42,680 bases of DNA from Candidatus Avacidaminococcus intestinavium (lineage in GTDB: Bacteria; Bacillota; Negativicutes; Acidaminococcales; Acidaminococcaceae). Below, in pieces: positions 35,972 through 42,680 of this stretch. The DNA lies in the NCBI GenBank assembly GCA_018714505.1, contig DVNI01000085.1, positions 1 to 42,680 on the forward strand, in the 5' to 3' direction. The position numbers and the translations under genes are program-made. Below the pieces are notes generated by a model. It was not told the origin of the DNA, made no database searches, and saw only the letters and a program-made list of their open reading frames with translations. The number at the start of each line of letters is the position of its first letter. Position 1 is the stretch's first letter.

Positions 35972-36534
35972 CAGAACATTTTGAGCTTTGTGGAGTTTTA
36001 ATGCTTGCCAATGAGTATGGTTTTACAGATTTCAAGCCCCTATCATATGGCAGCAGCCTAAGTGTTATTGATTTACAGGCGGGAACTATTACAATAGCAG
36101 AGAGTGTTAAGAAAATAATCTCCATCGAAAACCGTGCCAATTATCTCGAATATATTGCTAAAATGAAAAAGAATGACGAATTAGTATTATATCATGCCGG
36201 ACATTACAGTCCGTCAAAGAAAAAGTTTTTCGTGGCAGTAAACAGTTCGATGCCAAAGGATTGTAACTGGTATCACTGGGGCGATATAGATTTAGGCGGC
36301 TTTAGTATGCTTGGGCGTTTGCGCAGAGAAATTAACCCGCATATTTTCCCGTACCGAATGAGTAAGGAAGAACTGATTCGTTATGATCAATATTGTGGAA
36401 AAATTACAGAATCATATGCTGATAAACTCAGACGCATTAAGGGCAAGCCAGAAATCATTGACTGCGCCTCTTGTATACAATATATGATTGACAAAAAAAT
36501 CCGGCTTGAGCAAGAGTCGATGTTGTTGATGTAA
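35972..36534 (+). pseudogene. 5'-truncated Wadjet JetD remnant (DUF2220/TOPRIM domain)
   Basis: The frame is open from the end of the left repeat (SEHFELCGVLMLANEYGF...) to TAA at 36532-36534, about 187 residues. It matches the C-terminal DUF2220 domain of JetD, the nuclease of Wadjet plasmid-defence systems. TOPRIM acidic residues are intact: IISIENRANYLEY (Glu) and HWGDIDLGGFSMLGRLR (Asp-x-Asp), and the end RLEQE is typical. JetD is normally about 350-400 aa, so the N-terminal DNA-binding half is missing. No jetA, jetB or jetC is nearby. ATG at 36001 exists but has no ribosome site. Most likely a dead fragment. Confidence 0.8.
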
Positions 36535-36537
36535 TAA

Positions 36538-36717
36538 ATTTATCCTGTTCGGCATAATTATTGGATAGTACATTCAGTATGTTCAGTAGGTCAATCAAAA
36601 GAGAACATTATTGAGTTGTTGAAGGATGTAGAAAACACTTTCAATAATTACTCTGTTGAAGAAGCAAAGAAAAGATTCAGCGCCCCTTTATTAATGAAAA
36701 AATATCATGGGGATTAG
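36538..36717 (+). pseudogene. Unidentified gene fragment (C-terminal end)
   Basis: In the same frame as the jetD remnant, after two stop codons, ~58 codons stay open (YPVRHNYWIVHSV...SKENIIELLKDVENTFNN...LLMKKYHGD) to TAG at 36715-36717. There is no start codon with a ribosome site. The composition is protein-like. Family not recognised. Confidence 0.35.
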
Positions 36718-36789
36718 TTTTGTATGTTCAGGCATTATTGTTCTCTAAATTTTAGTTAGTTTTGTTTGTTTGATTTATAATGAGTCACA

Positions 36790-36834
36790 AAAGCAAGAAG
36801 TCCTCTAACTTATTGTCAGAGGACTTCTTGCTTT
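36790..36834. terminator. Hairpin upstream of the holin-like toxin
   Basis: 17-bp perfect stem (36790-36806 with 36818-36834). On the minus strand TTTTG follows, so it could end a minus-strand RNA running antisense to the toxin gene. Confidence 0.65.
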
Positions 36835-36881
36835 GTAGAGATAATCTGATATGCGTTTTTACACTAAAGCTGTTGATAGTT

Positions 36882-36959
36882 ATGACTGTATTTGAAACGC
36901 TTTCGTTAATGATCGCTTTTAGTTTATTGGTTATCACTATAATTTTAGTCTGTAAATAG
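36882..36959 (+). CDS. Putative holin-like type I toxin peptide (TxpA/BsrG-like)
   Basis: 25 codons: MTVFETLSLM followed by a hydrophobic segment IAFSLLVITIILV and CK. The N-terminus MTVFE(T/A)L.LMIAF is the hallmark of the 'putative holin-like toxin' family (Hol_Tox), small membrane peptides of type I toxin-antitoxin pairs in Firmicutes. These are silenced by an antisense RNA. The hairpin at 36790-36834, oriented as a minus-strand terminator, may end such an RNA, with its promoter to the right of the gene. The ribosome site is weak (AAAGCTG), usual for tightly controlled toxins. It is unclear whether it still works. Confidence 0.72.
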   Translation: MTVFETLSLMIAFSLLVITIILVCK

Positions 36960-37161
36960 GGTATGAAAAAAACCGTGTAAGCCAATCGGATTATCTCTTA
37001 TTTGTAATGCTAGCACTTTCTTGTTTGGGGTGCAAGCCCATTATATTTGACAAGATGGGGAGGGGAAAACAGGAAAAATTAGAATTATAAGACAACTTTG
37101 GCTGCATAAATGTTATAATTGGGGTGGCGGAAAGATTAATATTAAAGGGTGAGGATTTGAG

Positions 37162-37383
37162 ATGAAAAAGAAGCTTTGGTTTATAATGTCACTCTTTTTG
37201 GTTATCATGATACCGGTTGCTGCTTTTGCGGCAAATTATGTTGGTAATGCGCGATCGCATAAGTTTCATTACTCTTCTTGTCGATATGTAGGACAGATGA
37301 ATGAAGGAAACAAAGTTTGATTTGATAACCGGCAGCAGGCAGTTAATTCCGGATATGTGCCATGCGAGGTTTGACGTCCTTAA
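37162..37383 (+). pseudogene. Small secreted Ada-like zinc-domain protein, interrupted by in-frame TGA codons
   Basis: ATG at 37162 behind GGTGAGG opens 52 codons to TGA at 37318. A signal peptide (MKKKLWFIMSLFLVIM... to AAFAA) is followed by NYVGNARSHKFHYSSCRYVGQM. Reading through the TGA continues the same domain (FDNRQQAVNSGYVPCEV) to a second TGA at 37372 exactly where the family has Cys of its C-x-x-C-x-P ending, then Arg-Pro-TAA. This small domain, seen at the C-terminus of secreted nucleases and in tiny secreted proteins, should bind metal through Cys and His. The first TGA replaces Trp (TGG in the second copy). Taken as a decayed gene. Confidence 0.7.
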
Positions 37384-37449
37384 TTTTTTGTGAAAATGAA
37401 TCGGAAGAACCGTGCCTGCGATGAAAAATATAAAATGGGAGGAATTTAA

Positions 37450-38775
37450 ATGTTTAATAATAAAATCAAATTTTTGTTAGCTATTTTATTTAGTGTTTTT
37501 GTTTTTTATCCAAATATTTCGTCTGCTCAACTAAGTTCTGAAATCTACTCATTTAAAAGGACAAATGGAGATATTATTTATACTACATTGTCTGTTGCAT
37601 CGAATAAAGGGCATCGTGGTGCTGCCTTTGATAAAGTTTATGAAAATGGAAAAAATGAGCCTGCATATTATATGTATTTTAAAGCAGATACAAGAATATT
37701 TAGGAATAAAAAAGAAGTTGTAGTAGAGTTTTCAGTTAATGGCGAAGTCGTTGATTTGCAACCATATATGATAAAAAAAGTTTTTGATAATACTGGAAGT
37801 CTCGAACATGTTTATAAATTACCAAAAGAACTTGTTGATGTGACGCTACCGGATGTTCAAGTTAATATTAAATATATAGCTGACGGAGAAGTGCTTAAAG
37901 AATTACCGGTTGATAATAGACATCTTATCCCGTGGCAAAAAGTAAAAGAATTAACTAAAGAGAACTATTTGCGTGAAGGCTTGTTTGTTAATTCTATAAA
38001 AGAGGCATCTAAGCGTGAAGGAGCCTTATATATGTATTTTCCGGAAACTTCATATGACAAAGTTTTGAAAGCAGTTATTTATAATTTTAAGAAGAAAAAA
38101 CCAAGAGCAAAGCGATATGGACATTGGTTAATGTGGGCAGAGAACAAAGATGTTAATATTAATCAAAACATTTTGTTTGAAGGATTTGATGTAGACGCTT
38201 ATAAATACTTTTCTGCTGTTCCCCATAAAAACGGCTCTTTATTTAGAGTATTTGACAGAAGAGGAAAAAATAATTTATTATTGAATCTCTGGGAAGAAGT
38301 GTTCTTTGATATCTGTGAAGAGTTCGGTGATACTGCTAATTATGGAATCGAATTCAAAATAGATAAAGGTAGTGGCGATAACGAGGGCAATGTATTTAAT
38401 ATTATCAGTATTGATAAGAACATGAAAGAACAATATCTTGGTATTAAAGTTGACGATCAAATAATCAGTATAAATGATCTAGATATTGAACCTATGAGAA
38501 CGGAAGAAATAAAATTAATGTTGATGCAAGCGGTAGACGGAGCGAAGATTAAGTTTAAAGGTGATGGCGGTAAGTTAAAAGAAATTTTTGTTCGACCTAT
38601 TATAAAAAAAGGCAATCCTAATGGTGAAATAGATTATGATGCATATTTTGCAGATTCGAAAAATCCAATAAAGTTAAAAGTGAAAAAAAGATTTGAGTAT
38701 CCAAAAACATGGTTTTCAGCATACACGTTTTCGAAAGATGAAATAGAGGGTATAAATCTTCTTTTAACCCAATAA
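37450..38775 (+). CDS. Secreted protein of unknown function with a PDZ-like domain
   Basis: 441 aa. Clear signal peptide (MFNNKIKFLLAILFSVFVFYP... to SSAQ). The N-terminal ~150 residues are beta-rich. A PDZ-like domain covers about residues 318-382 (YLGIKVDDQIISINDLDIEPM...LMLMQAVDGAKIKFKG). No protease triad or other catalytic motif was found. Strong ribosome site (GGGAGG) eight bases upstream. Codon use is more AT-rich than the minus-strand neighbours, in line with the mosaic islet. It may act in the periplasm or at the cell surface. Family not recognised. Confidence 0.8.
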   Translation: MFNNKIKFLLAILFSVFVFYPNISSAQLSSEIYSFKRTNGDIIYTTLSVASNKGHRGAAFDKVYENGKNEPAYYMYFKADTRIFRNKKEVVVEFSVNGEVVDLQPYMIKKVFDNTGSLEHVYKLPKELVDVTLPDVQVNIKYIADGEVLKELPVDNRHLIPWQKVKELTKENYLREGLFVNSIKEASKREGALYMYFPETSYDKVLKAVIYNFKKKKPRAKRYGHWLMWAENKDVNINQNILFEGFDVDAYKYFSAVPHKNGSLFRVFDRRGKNNLLLNLWEEVFFDICEEFGDTANYGIEFKIDKGSGDNEGNVFNIISIDKNMKEQYLGIKVDDQIISINDLDIEPMRTEEIKLMLMQAVDGAKIKFKGDGGKLKEIFVRPIIKKGNPNGEIDYDAYFADSKNPIKLKVKKRFEYPKTWFSAYTFSKDEIEGINLLLTQ

Positions 38776-38824
38776 AGTTATTAAAGTGAATCACAAAAAT
38801 TGTACCCGTAATTCTGTTTGGCCA

Positions 38825-38926
38825 AAGGTTTGGTTTGATAACCGGTAGCAGGCAGTTAATTCCGGATATGTGCCATGCAAGGTTTGACATCCTTAATGTT
38901 TTGTGAAAATGAATCAGAAGAACCGT
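38825..38926 (+). pseudogene. Second copy of the zinc-domain 3' end (fragment)
   Basis: Matches 37312-37413 with about seven differences in 102 bases. Reads KVWFDNR-stop-QAVNSGYVPCKV-stop-HP-TAA: here Trp is intact (TGG) but a Gln codon has become TAG; the TGA in place of the last Cys is shared with the first copy. The 5' part is missing. The two copies flank the PDZ-like gene as direct repeats. Confidence 0.75.
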
Positions 38927-38951
38927 CCGAGAGCACTGAAAAAGTAGCCTT

Positions 38952-39188
38952 TTAGATCATTTCCAAACGCAAAAATTTGCTATTCGAACAAATATTAGCT
39001 ATTTTATCTAATGTTAATCTTAAATACAAAGGAACTAAAATATTTAAAGCGGATGCCAATTTGGCTATCCGCTTTAAATTTACCGCTAACACTGTTAATT
39101 TTGCTTGAATACGCATACTTCGTAAACCGTAACCTTTGGTTCGGTTTAATCCGTGAAATCTTTTTAATTCAGCATTTTTGGACGGTCC
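38952..39188 (-). pseudogene. Transposase C-terminal remnant (IS1182/IS5-like DDE family)
   Basis: 78 codons open on the minus strand to TAA at 38952-38954. The segment NAELKRFHGLNRTKGYGLRSM, then RIQAKLTVLAVNLKRIAKL, matches the C-terminal end of DDE transposases of the IS1182 type (HGL.R....GL....IQA.LT..AVNLKRI). A TGA (39189-39191) stands upstream and the rest of the transposase is absent. No terminal inverted repeats were recognised. Confidence 0.75.
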
Positions 39189-39203
39189 TCAATTGTCACA
39201 ATA

Positions 39204-39324
39204 AAACAAAGCTACCGTCATACTGATTATTTCATCAATATGACGGTAGCTTCTATTTTTTCAACGTATTAACTTCATAATTTAACCAAAATCAGACAAA
39301 AAAGGACCGTCCCCCTGTCTACCT
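39204..39324. repeat. Right direct repeat of the islet (terminator hairpin plus REP-like element)
   Basis: Partner of 35852-35971. The hairpin AAGCTACCGTCATA / TATGACGGTAGCTT is perfect here (14 bp), with T-runs on both sides, and serves as terminator of the epimerase gene. The REP-like element (39288-39320) contributes the epimerase TAG stop codon at 39319-39321. Confidence 0.95.
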
Positions 39325-40314
39325 TGCTTTAAACCACTCAGCAAATTTACTTAAACCTTCTTGGATTGATGTATTTGGTTTAAAGTCAAAGTCACGCATA
39401 AGTTCGCTAACATCGGCATAAGTTCTATAAACATCGCCTGGTTGCATTGGTAAAAATTCTTTTTTTGCCTTTTTTCCTAAAACCTCTTCTAAGGTAGAGA
39501 TGAAATCCATTAGTTTTTCTGGTTGATTATTGCCGATATTATAAACCTTATGCCTAACACCATCACTATCAGCAATTGGCGGATTATCCAAAATGTTTTC
39601 TAAGCCTTGTACTACGTCATCAACATAAGTGAAATCACGATACATATCACCATTATTAAAAATTTTAATCGGTTCATCTCGCATAATCTTTTCAGCAAAT
39701 GAAAAATATGCCATATCCGGTCTACCATATGGACCATACACAGTAAAAAACCTTAGACCAGTAGCTGGAACTTGATACAAATGGCTATAAGTATAAGCCA
39801 TTAATTCATTGGCTTTCTTGGTCGCAGCATAAAGGCTCACTGGTTTATCTGTTTGATCCGTAGTTGCAAAAGGGATTTTGGTATTAGCACCATACACCGA
39901 GCTAGAAGATGCATATACTAAATGCTCTACACCAAAATTACGACAAGTTTCTAAAATATTTAAAAACCCTGCTAAATTAGAATGTAAATATGCTTTAGGA
40001 TTAGTAATACTGTAGCGTACTCCAGCTTGCGCCGCTAAATTCACTACGATTGCAAATTTGTGCTGTTCAAAAAGAGTCGTTAACGTTCCTTCATCGGCTA
40101 TATCTGCCTTAACAAAAGTAAATTTAGATGCTTTACGCAAGATGGACAAACGTTCCTCTTTTAATTTAACATCATAATAATCATTAAGATTATCAATTCC
40201 CACAACTGCTACCCCTAATGCTAATAAACGTTGCGTCAGATGAAATCCAATAAAACCCGCAGCTCCAGTCACTAGAATCTTCTTAGCAACATCAAGCGTT
40301 CTAAACTTACTCAT
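39319..40314 (-). CDS. UDP-glucuronate 4-epimerase (NAD-dependent SDR)
   Basis: 331-aa extended SDR: NAD-binding GAAGFIGFHL at ~18-27, the family segment DNLNDYYDVKLKEERL, catalytic SSSSVYG and Tyr-x-x-x-Lys in SLYAATKKANE, and C-terminal MQPGDVYRTYADVSEL. These features mark UDP-glucuronate 4-epimerases (CapI/LspL), which make UDP-galacturonate for capsule or LPS. UDP-glucose dehydrogenase, which supplies its substrate, is encoded upstream on the same strand, separated by a two-gene insertion. The stop codon lies inside the REP-like element. Confidence 0.9.
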   Translation of the reverse strand: MSKFRTLDVAKKILVTGAAGFIGFHLTQRLLALGVAVVGIDNLNDYYDVKLKEERLSILRKASKFTFVKADIADEGTLTTLFEQHKFAIVVNLAAQAGVRYSITNPKAYLHSNLAGFLNILETCRNFGVEHLVYASSSSVYGANTKIPFATTDQTDKPVSLYAATKKANELMAYTYSHLYQVPATGLRFFTVYGPYGRPDMAYFSFAEKIMRDEPIKIFNNGDMYRDFTYVDDVVQGLENILDNPPIADSDGVRHKVYNIGNNQPEKLMDFISTLEEVLGKKAKKEFLPMQPGDVYRTYADVSELMRDFDFKPNTSIQEGLSKFAEWFKAR

Positions 40315-40429
40315 TACGCCTACTTCCTTTCAAGTAACCTAATCGTTTAATATTCTTGTCAGATAAAATAATGCCTCTATCCAAAACAAAAACGCAGTAG
40401 GAATAAACTAGTTATTCCATACCACGCTT

Positions 40430-41197
40430 TTAATTTAAATGTCTAGCCATAAAGTCATCAGCATTCTTTTTGAAATCTTTTAAGTCATAAAACTGTTTGT
40501 CAGCGGCGCTCATAAGCAGTTTTCTTTGTGTTTTGGGTAATTCATCAACATTCTCATTAACCACAACAGCCCAAAAAGGTAATCCTTCCTTTTGAAATGA
40601 TAGTATTGATATAACTGCTGATTGCGCTTTTGCAATCCCTTTTACCGCAAATAAATAAATAGGTTTATCTCTAGTTACAAACACATAATCAACAACCAGT
40701 TCTTCTCTATCCGCAATAGGCCTTTGATCGACCTGCGGATTGTACTTTTTTAAGTTTGTAACTATATACTCCTGTACTTGATCATAAAAAAGATTTGTTA
40801 TATTTGATCTTTGCAAAATCTTCATATTGCAGACTTTAGCAATAACCTGTGACATCTTCATTATTGTCGGAAAAAGAAACTCTACTGTAGTTTCCATATA
40901 AATATTACCATCAGCAAAAAAAGCTTCATTTTCTCTAAGTAAATTAGCTAAAATACTTTTCTTGTTTTCGGTATCAAGATCATAGGTATACGAAAGGCGC
41001 ATTAATGACATGCCAGAATCACAGACCTTTATTACATCGTCACTTTCACTTATTTTCAAGAAAATATCAAGCATATCACCATCAGGATGGTATAGTGGAG
41101 AGAATAGTTGAAAAAAATTTTTCTTCCTTTCAACTAATTTAAATCTTGAATAAAAATTATCGGCGATAATACTTTCTAGTTTTTCCTTATTCAACAT
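40430..41197 (-). CDS. DUF1828/DUF1829 domain protein
   Basis: 255 aa. The N-terminal half (residues ~30-120: LFSPLYHPDGDMLDIFLKISESDDVIKVCDSGMSLMRLSYT) matches DUF1828; the C-terminal half (VDYVFVTRDKPIYLFAVKG...) matches DUF1829, which has a nuclease-like look with Asp and Lys in beta strands. No function is established; relatives occur in mobile and defence-rich regions. Coupled by 48 bases to an upstream 150-aa unknown gene. Both interrupt the sugar-nucleotide operon. AT-rich. Confidence 0.72.
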   Translation of the reverse strand: MLNKEKLESIIADNFYSRFKLVERKKNFFQLFSPLYHPDGDMLDIFLKISESDDVIKVCDSGMSLMRLSYTYDLDTENKKSILANLLRENEAFFADGNIYMETTVEFLFPTIMKMSQVIAKVCNMKILQRSNITNLFYDQVQEYIVTNLKKYNPQVDQRPIADREELVVDYVFVTRDKPIYLFAVKGIAKAQSAVISILSFQKEGLPFWAVVVNENVDELPKTQRKLLMSAADKQFYDLKDFKKNADDFMARHLN

Positions 41198-41245
41198 GAT
41201 TTACTCCCCCTTCCTAATCTTATTATATTATAAATGCCACATATT

Positions 41246-41698
41246 TTAAAATAAAGATTGCATTTGCTGTTTAATAAATGGAAAATATTTTTCCGCATCT
41301 TGAATATTACAAATTCGGCAAAAGTATACTATAGCATCATCCATGGTAACATATTCTTGTGTACATTCTATTTGTGACTCAGACATTCTCTCTTCATCCA
41401 AATAATGAATATGCGGGGTAAAATGTGGGTTATCTAAATTATAACAACCACCGTGCGGACCATTACATCTGAACAAAATAACTTTTTTACCCTCTTCATC
41501 TTCAACAAGTAAACCAACCGAAAAGTTATCAGGAAACTCTTTATTTTGCCTAATAAACATACTAAATCGTTTAGTACCATCCGTTGAAAGCAATTGCAAA
41601 TCTTTACGCAAACTTCCAGACACTGCCTTAAATTCTTTTTGTGGAGGCTTGATAACTATTTTAGGGCAATTAATTAAATCGAACAACTCCTTATTCAT
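41246..41698 (-). CDS. Hypothetical protein (DUF6978-like)
   Basis: 150 aa, soluble, no signal peptide. Notable are RCNGPHGGCYNLDNPHFTPHIHYLDEERM, rich in Cys and His, and a late pair CRIC. It resembles a small family found beside DUF1828 proteins (I recall it as DUF6978, which needs checking). It probably acts together with the DUF1828 protein. Ribosome site AAGGAGGG lies upstream of ATG at 41698. Confidence 0.6.
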   Translation of the reverse strand: MNKELFDLINCPKIVIKPPQKEFKAVSGSLRKDLQLLSTDGTKRFSMFIRQNKEFPDNFSVGLLVEDEEGKKVILFRCNGPHGGCYNLDNPHFTPHIHYLDEERMSESQIECTQEYVTMDDAIVYFCRICNIQDAEKYFPFIKQQMQSLF

Positions 41699-41744
41699 CC
41701 AATAATTCCCTCCTTAGTAACCACCTAATCGTTGTCTAGCCTTA

Positions 41745-42680
41745 TTATCTCCCGATTGAATAATACTCAACGCCAGCTTCTTGCATCTCGCTAACAGCAT
41801 GAATATTACGTCCATCATAAACAAGAGCTGGTTTCATTAGTGCTTTATAAGTCGCAGGTGGAACTGCTTTAATCTCTTTCCACTCAGTAAAAATAAAACA
41901 AACACTAGAATCTTTTAGTGCCTTTTCTGGAGTATCAACATAGGTAATCGAACCATTTAAATTCTTACCTTCTGGATAGAATCTTTGGTAGTTTTTAATA
42001 CCAACTGGATCATAAGCATAGATTTCTGCGCCTTGCTCTAGCAATAGCTTAATATTATCTAAAGACGGTGCTTCTCTAAGATCATCCGTACCCGGTTTAA
42101 AAGTTAGTCCTAAAACAGCTACCTTAAGATTCTGAAACGTAATTAAGCGATCAGCTGCTTTACGAAAAAGCACTGTTTTTTGCGCTTCATTAACAGCAAC
42201 CCCCGCCTCAACCGTCCTTAATCTATAACCAACTTTATTAGCTAAGAATTTCAAAGCTTTCGTGTCTTTTGGGAAACAAGAACCACCATAGCCAACACCA
42301 GCATTTAAGAAATTCGCTCCAATCCTCGCATCATAGCTCATACCTTTCGCTACATCTTGAACATCTGCCCCCACCAATTCACACAAATTCGCAATATCAT
42401 TCATATAACTAATTTTGAGCGCCAAAAAATCATTAGAAGCATATTTAATCATTTCTGCAGAACGGCGACTAACCGAAACAATCGGTAAATTAAACGGCTC
42501 ATAAATAGCTAATAACTTAGCTTCTGCTTCTTTACTCTCTGTACCAATAATAATCCGTGCTGCGTGTAAAGTATCATGCACAGCCGTACCTTGCGCCAAA
42601 AATTCCGGATTAGATGCGACTTCAACCTTCACGTCACGCACCAAAAAGTCTTGGATAAACTGTTCAACCTTATCATTAGT
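41745..42680 (-). CDS. UDP-glucose 6-dehydrogenase, N-terminus cut by the window edge
   Basis: NAD-dependent enzyme oxidising UDP-glucose to UDP-glucuronate. The frame runs past the right edge (TNDKVEQFIQDFLVRDVKVEVASNPEFLAQGTAVHD); GTG at 42644 is an internal Val, not the start. Catalytic Cys is in GVGYGGSCFPKDTKAL; also SRRSAEMIKYASNDFLALKISY, LGLTFKPGTDDLREAPS and VYDGRNIH. About 311 of the usual ~430-450 residues are present. It feeds the UDP-glucuronate 4-epimerase downstream. Confidence 0.93.
   Translation of the reverse strand, partial: TNDKVEQFIQDFLVRDVKVEVASNPEFLAQGTAVHDTLHAARIIIGTESKEAEAKLLAIYEPFNLPIVSVSRRSAEMIKYASNDFLALKISYMNDIANLCELVGADVQDVAKGMSYDARIGANFLNAGVGYGGSCFPKDTKALKFLANKVGYRLRTVEAGVAVNEAQKTVLFRKAADRLITFQNLKVAVLGLTFKPGTDDLREAPSLDNIKLLLEQGAEIYAYDPVGIKNYQRFYPEGKNLNGSITYVDTPEKALKDSSVCFIFTEWKEIKAVPPATYKALMKPALVYDGRNIHAVSEMQEAGVEYYSIGR

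Noticed and set aside
36785-36985. Minus-strand 66-codon frame over the toxin region
   Set aside because: Includes the hairpin sequence and opposes a well-matched toxin peptide; no ribosome site.
37372-37420. Selenocysteine recoding of TGA in the zinc-domain gene
   Set aside because: No convincing SECIS-type hairpin in the 40 bases after the TGA, and additional stops of different kinds interrupt both copies. Kept only as a checkable alternative.
39011-39226. Plus-strand 71-codon frame
   Set aside because: Runs opposite the transposase remnant, lacks a ribosome site and extends into the terminator hairpin.
15646-39320. CRISPR array from the recurring ~30-base element
   Set aside because: Copies are kilobases apart, in both orientations and without regular spacers; this is a REP-like family.

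Overview
The window looks like chromosome of a low-GC, didermic Firmicute of the class Negativicutes. This is an inference. The evidence is AT-rich genes with Firmicute-style ribosome binding sites (AGGAGG, frequent TTG/GTG starts), the LL-diaminopimelate aminotransferase route to lysine and peptidoglycan (dapL with dapF), and a TonB-dependent outer-membrane receptor that only makes sense in a cell with an outer membrane. Many carriers for amino acids, dicarboxylates and short-chain fatty acids suggest an anaerobic, amino-acid or organic-acid fermenting life style. Most genes are on the minus strand.

Layout. 1-4150: start of pxpA (cut by the window edge), then a three-gene glycine-betaine ABC importer, divergent from a GntR/RCK_C regulator that resembles the c-di-AMP-sensing BusR. 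4200-8654: secreted SH3 protein, a split YjjP/YjjB (ThrE-type) exporter with a uracil-DNA-glycosylase-like protein, and a DcuC-type dicarboxylate carrier. 8785-12074: ABC-F ATPase and phosphohexomutase. 12188-14316: a two-gene Septu-type defence system (PtuA ATPase plus PtuB HNH nuclease). 14423-17859: DUF401 permease, dapL, dapF. 18152-19086: a divergent pair of XRE regulators. 19153-23239: TonB receptor divergent from an OlsF-like fused acyltransferase for ornithine lipid, with an 11-bp tandem Pho-box-like array between them. 23256-28926: endonuclease IV, CsoR-type metal sensor plus a tiny membrane protein, BrnQ, and a YjiG/YjiH pair with an M20 peptidase. 29052-35640: AvcD-like dCTP deaminase (defence), Nramp transporter, AtoE carrier, amidase, HutX-like haem carrier.

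35852-39324 is a mosaic islet bounded by two ~120-bp near-identical direct repeats, each a terminator hairpin plus a REP-like element. Inside are a 5'-truncated Wadjet JetD gene, an unidentified gene fragment, a 25-codon holin-like type I toxin, a small secreted zinc-domain protein broken by in-frame TGA codons, an unknown secreted PDZ-like protein, a second copy of the broken zinc domain, and a transposase C-terminal remnant. 39319-42680 is a UDP-glucuronate 4-epimerase / UDP-glucose dehydrogenase sugar-nucleotide operon, split by a two-gene cassette (DUF1828/1829 protein plus a 150-aa unknown).

A REP-like sequence (core GGACCGTCCCC with flanking TCAGAC... and ...CTGTC) occurs at five places, always at gene 3' ends and several times supplying the stop codon. 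The most interesting points are the REP-bounded islet, the Pho-box-like array before olsF, the BusR arrangement, three separate defence-linked loci, and the cassette inside the sugar-nucleotide operon. No rRNA, tRNA or CRISPR array was seen.
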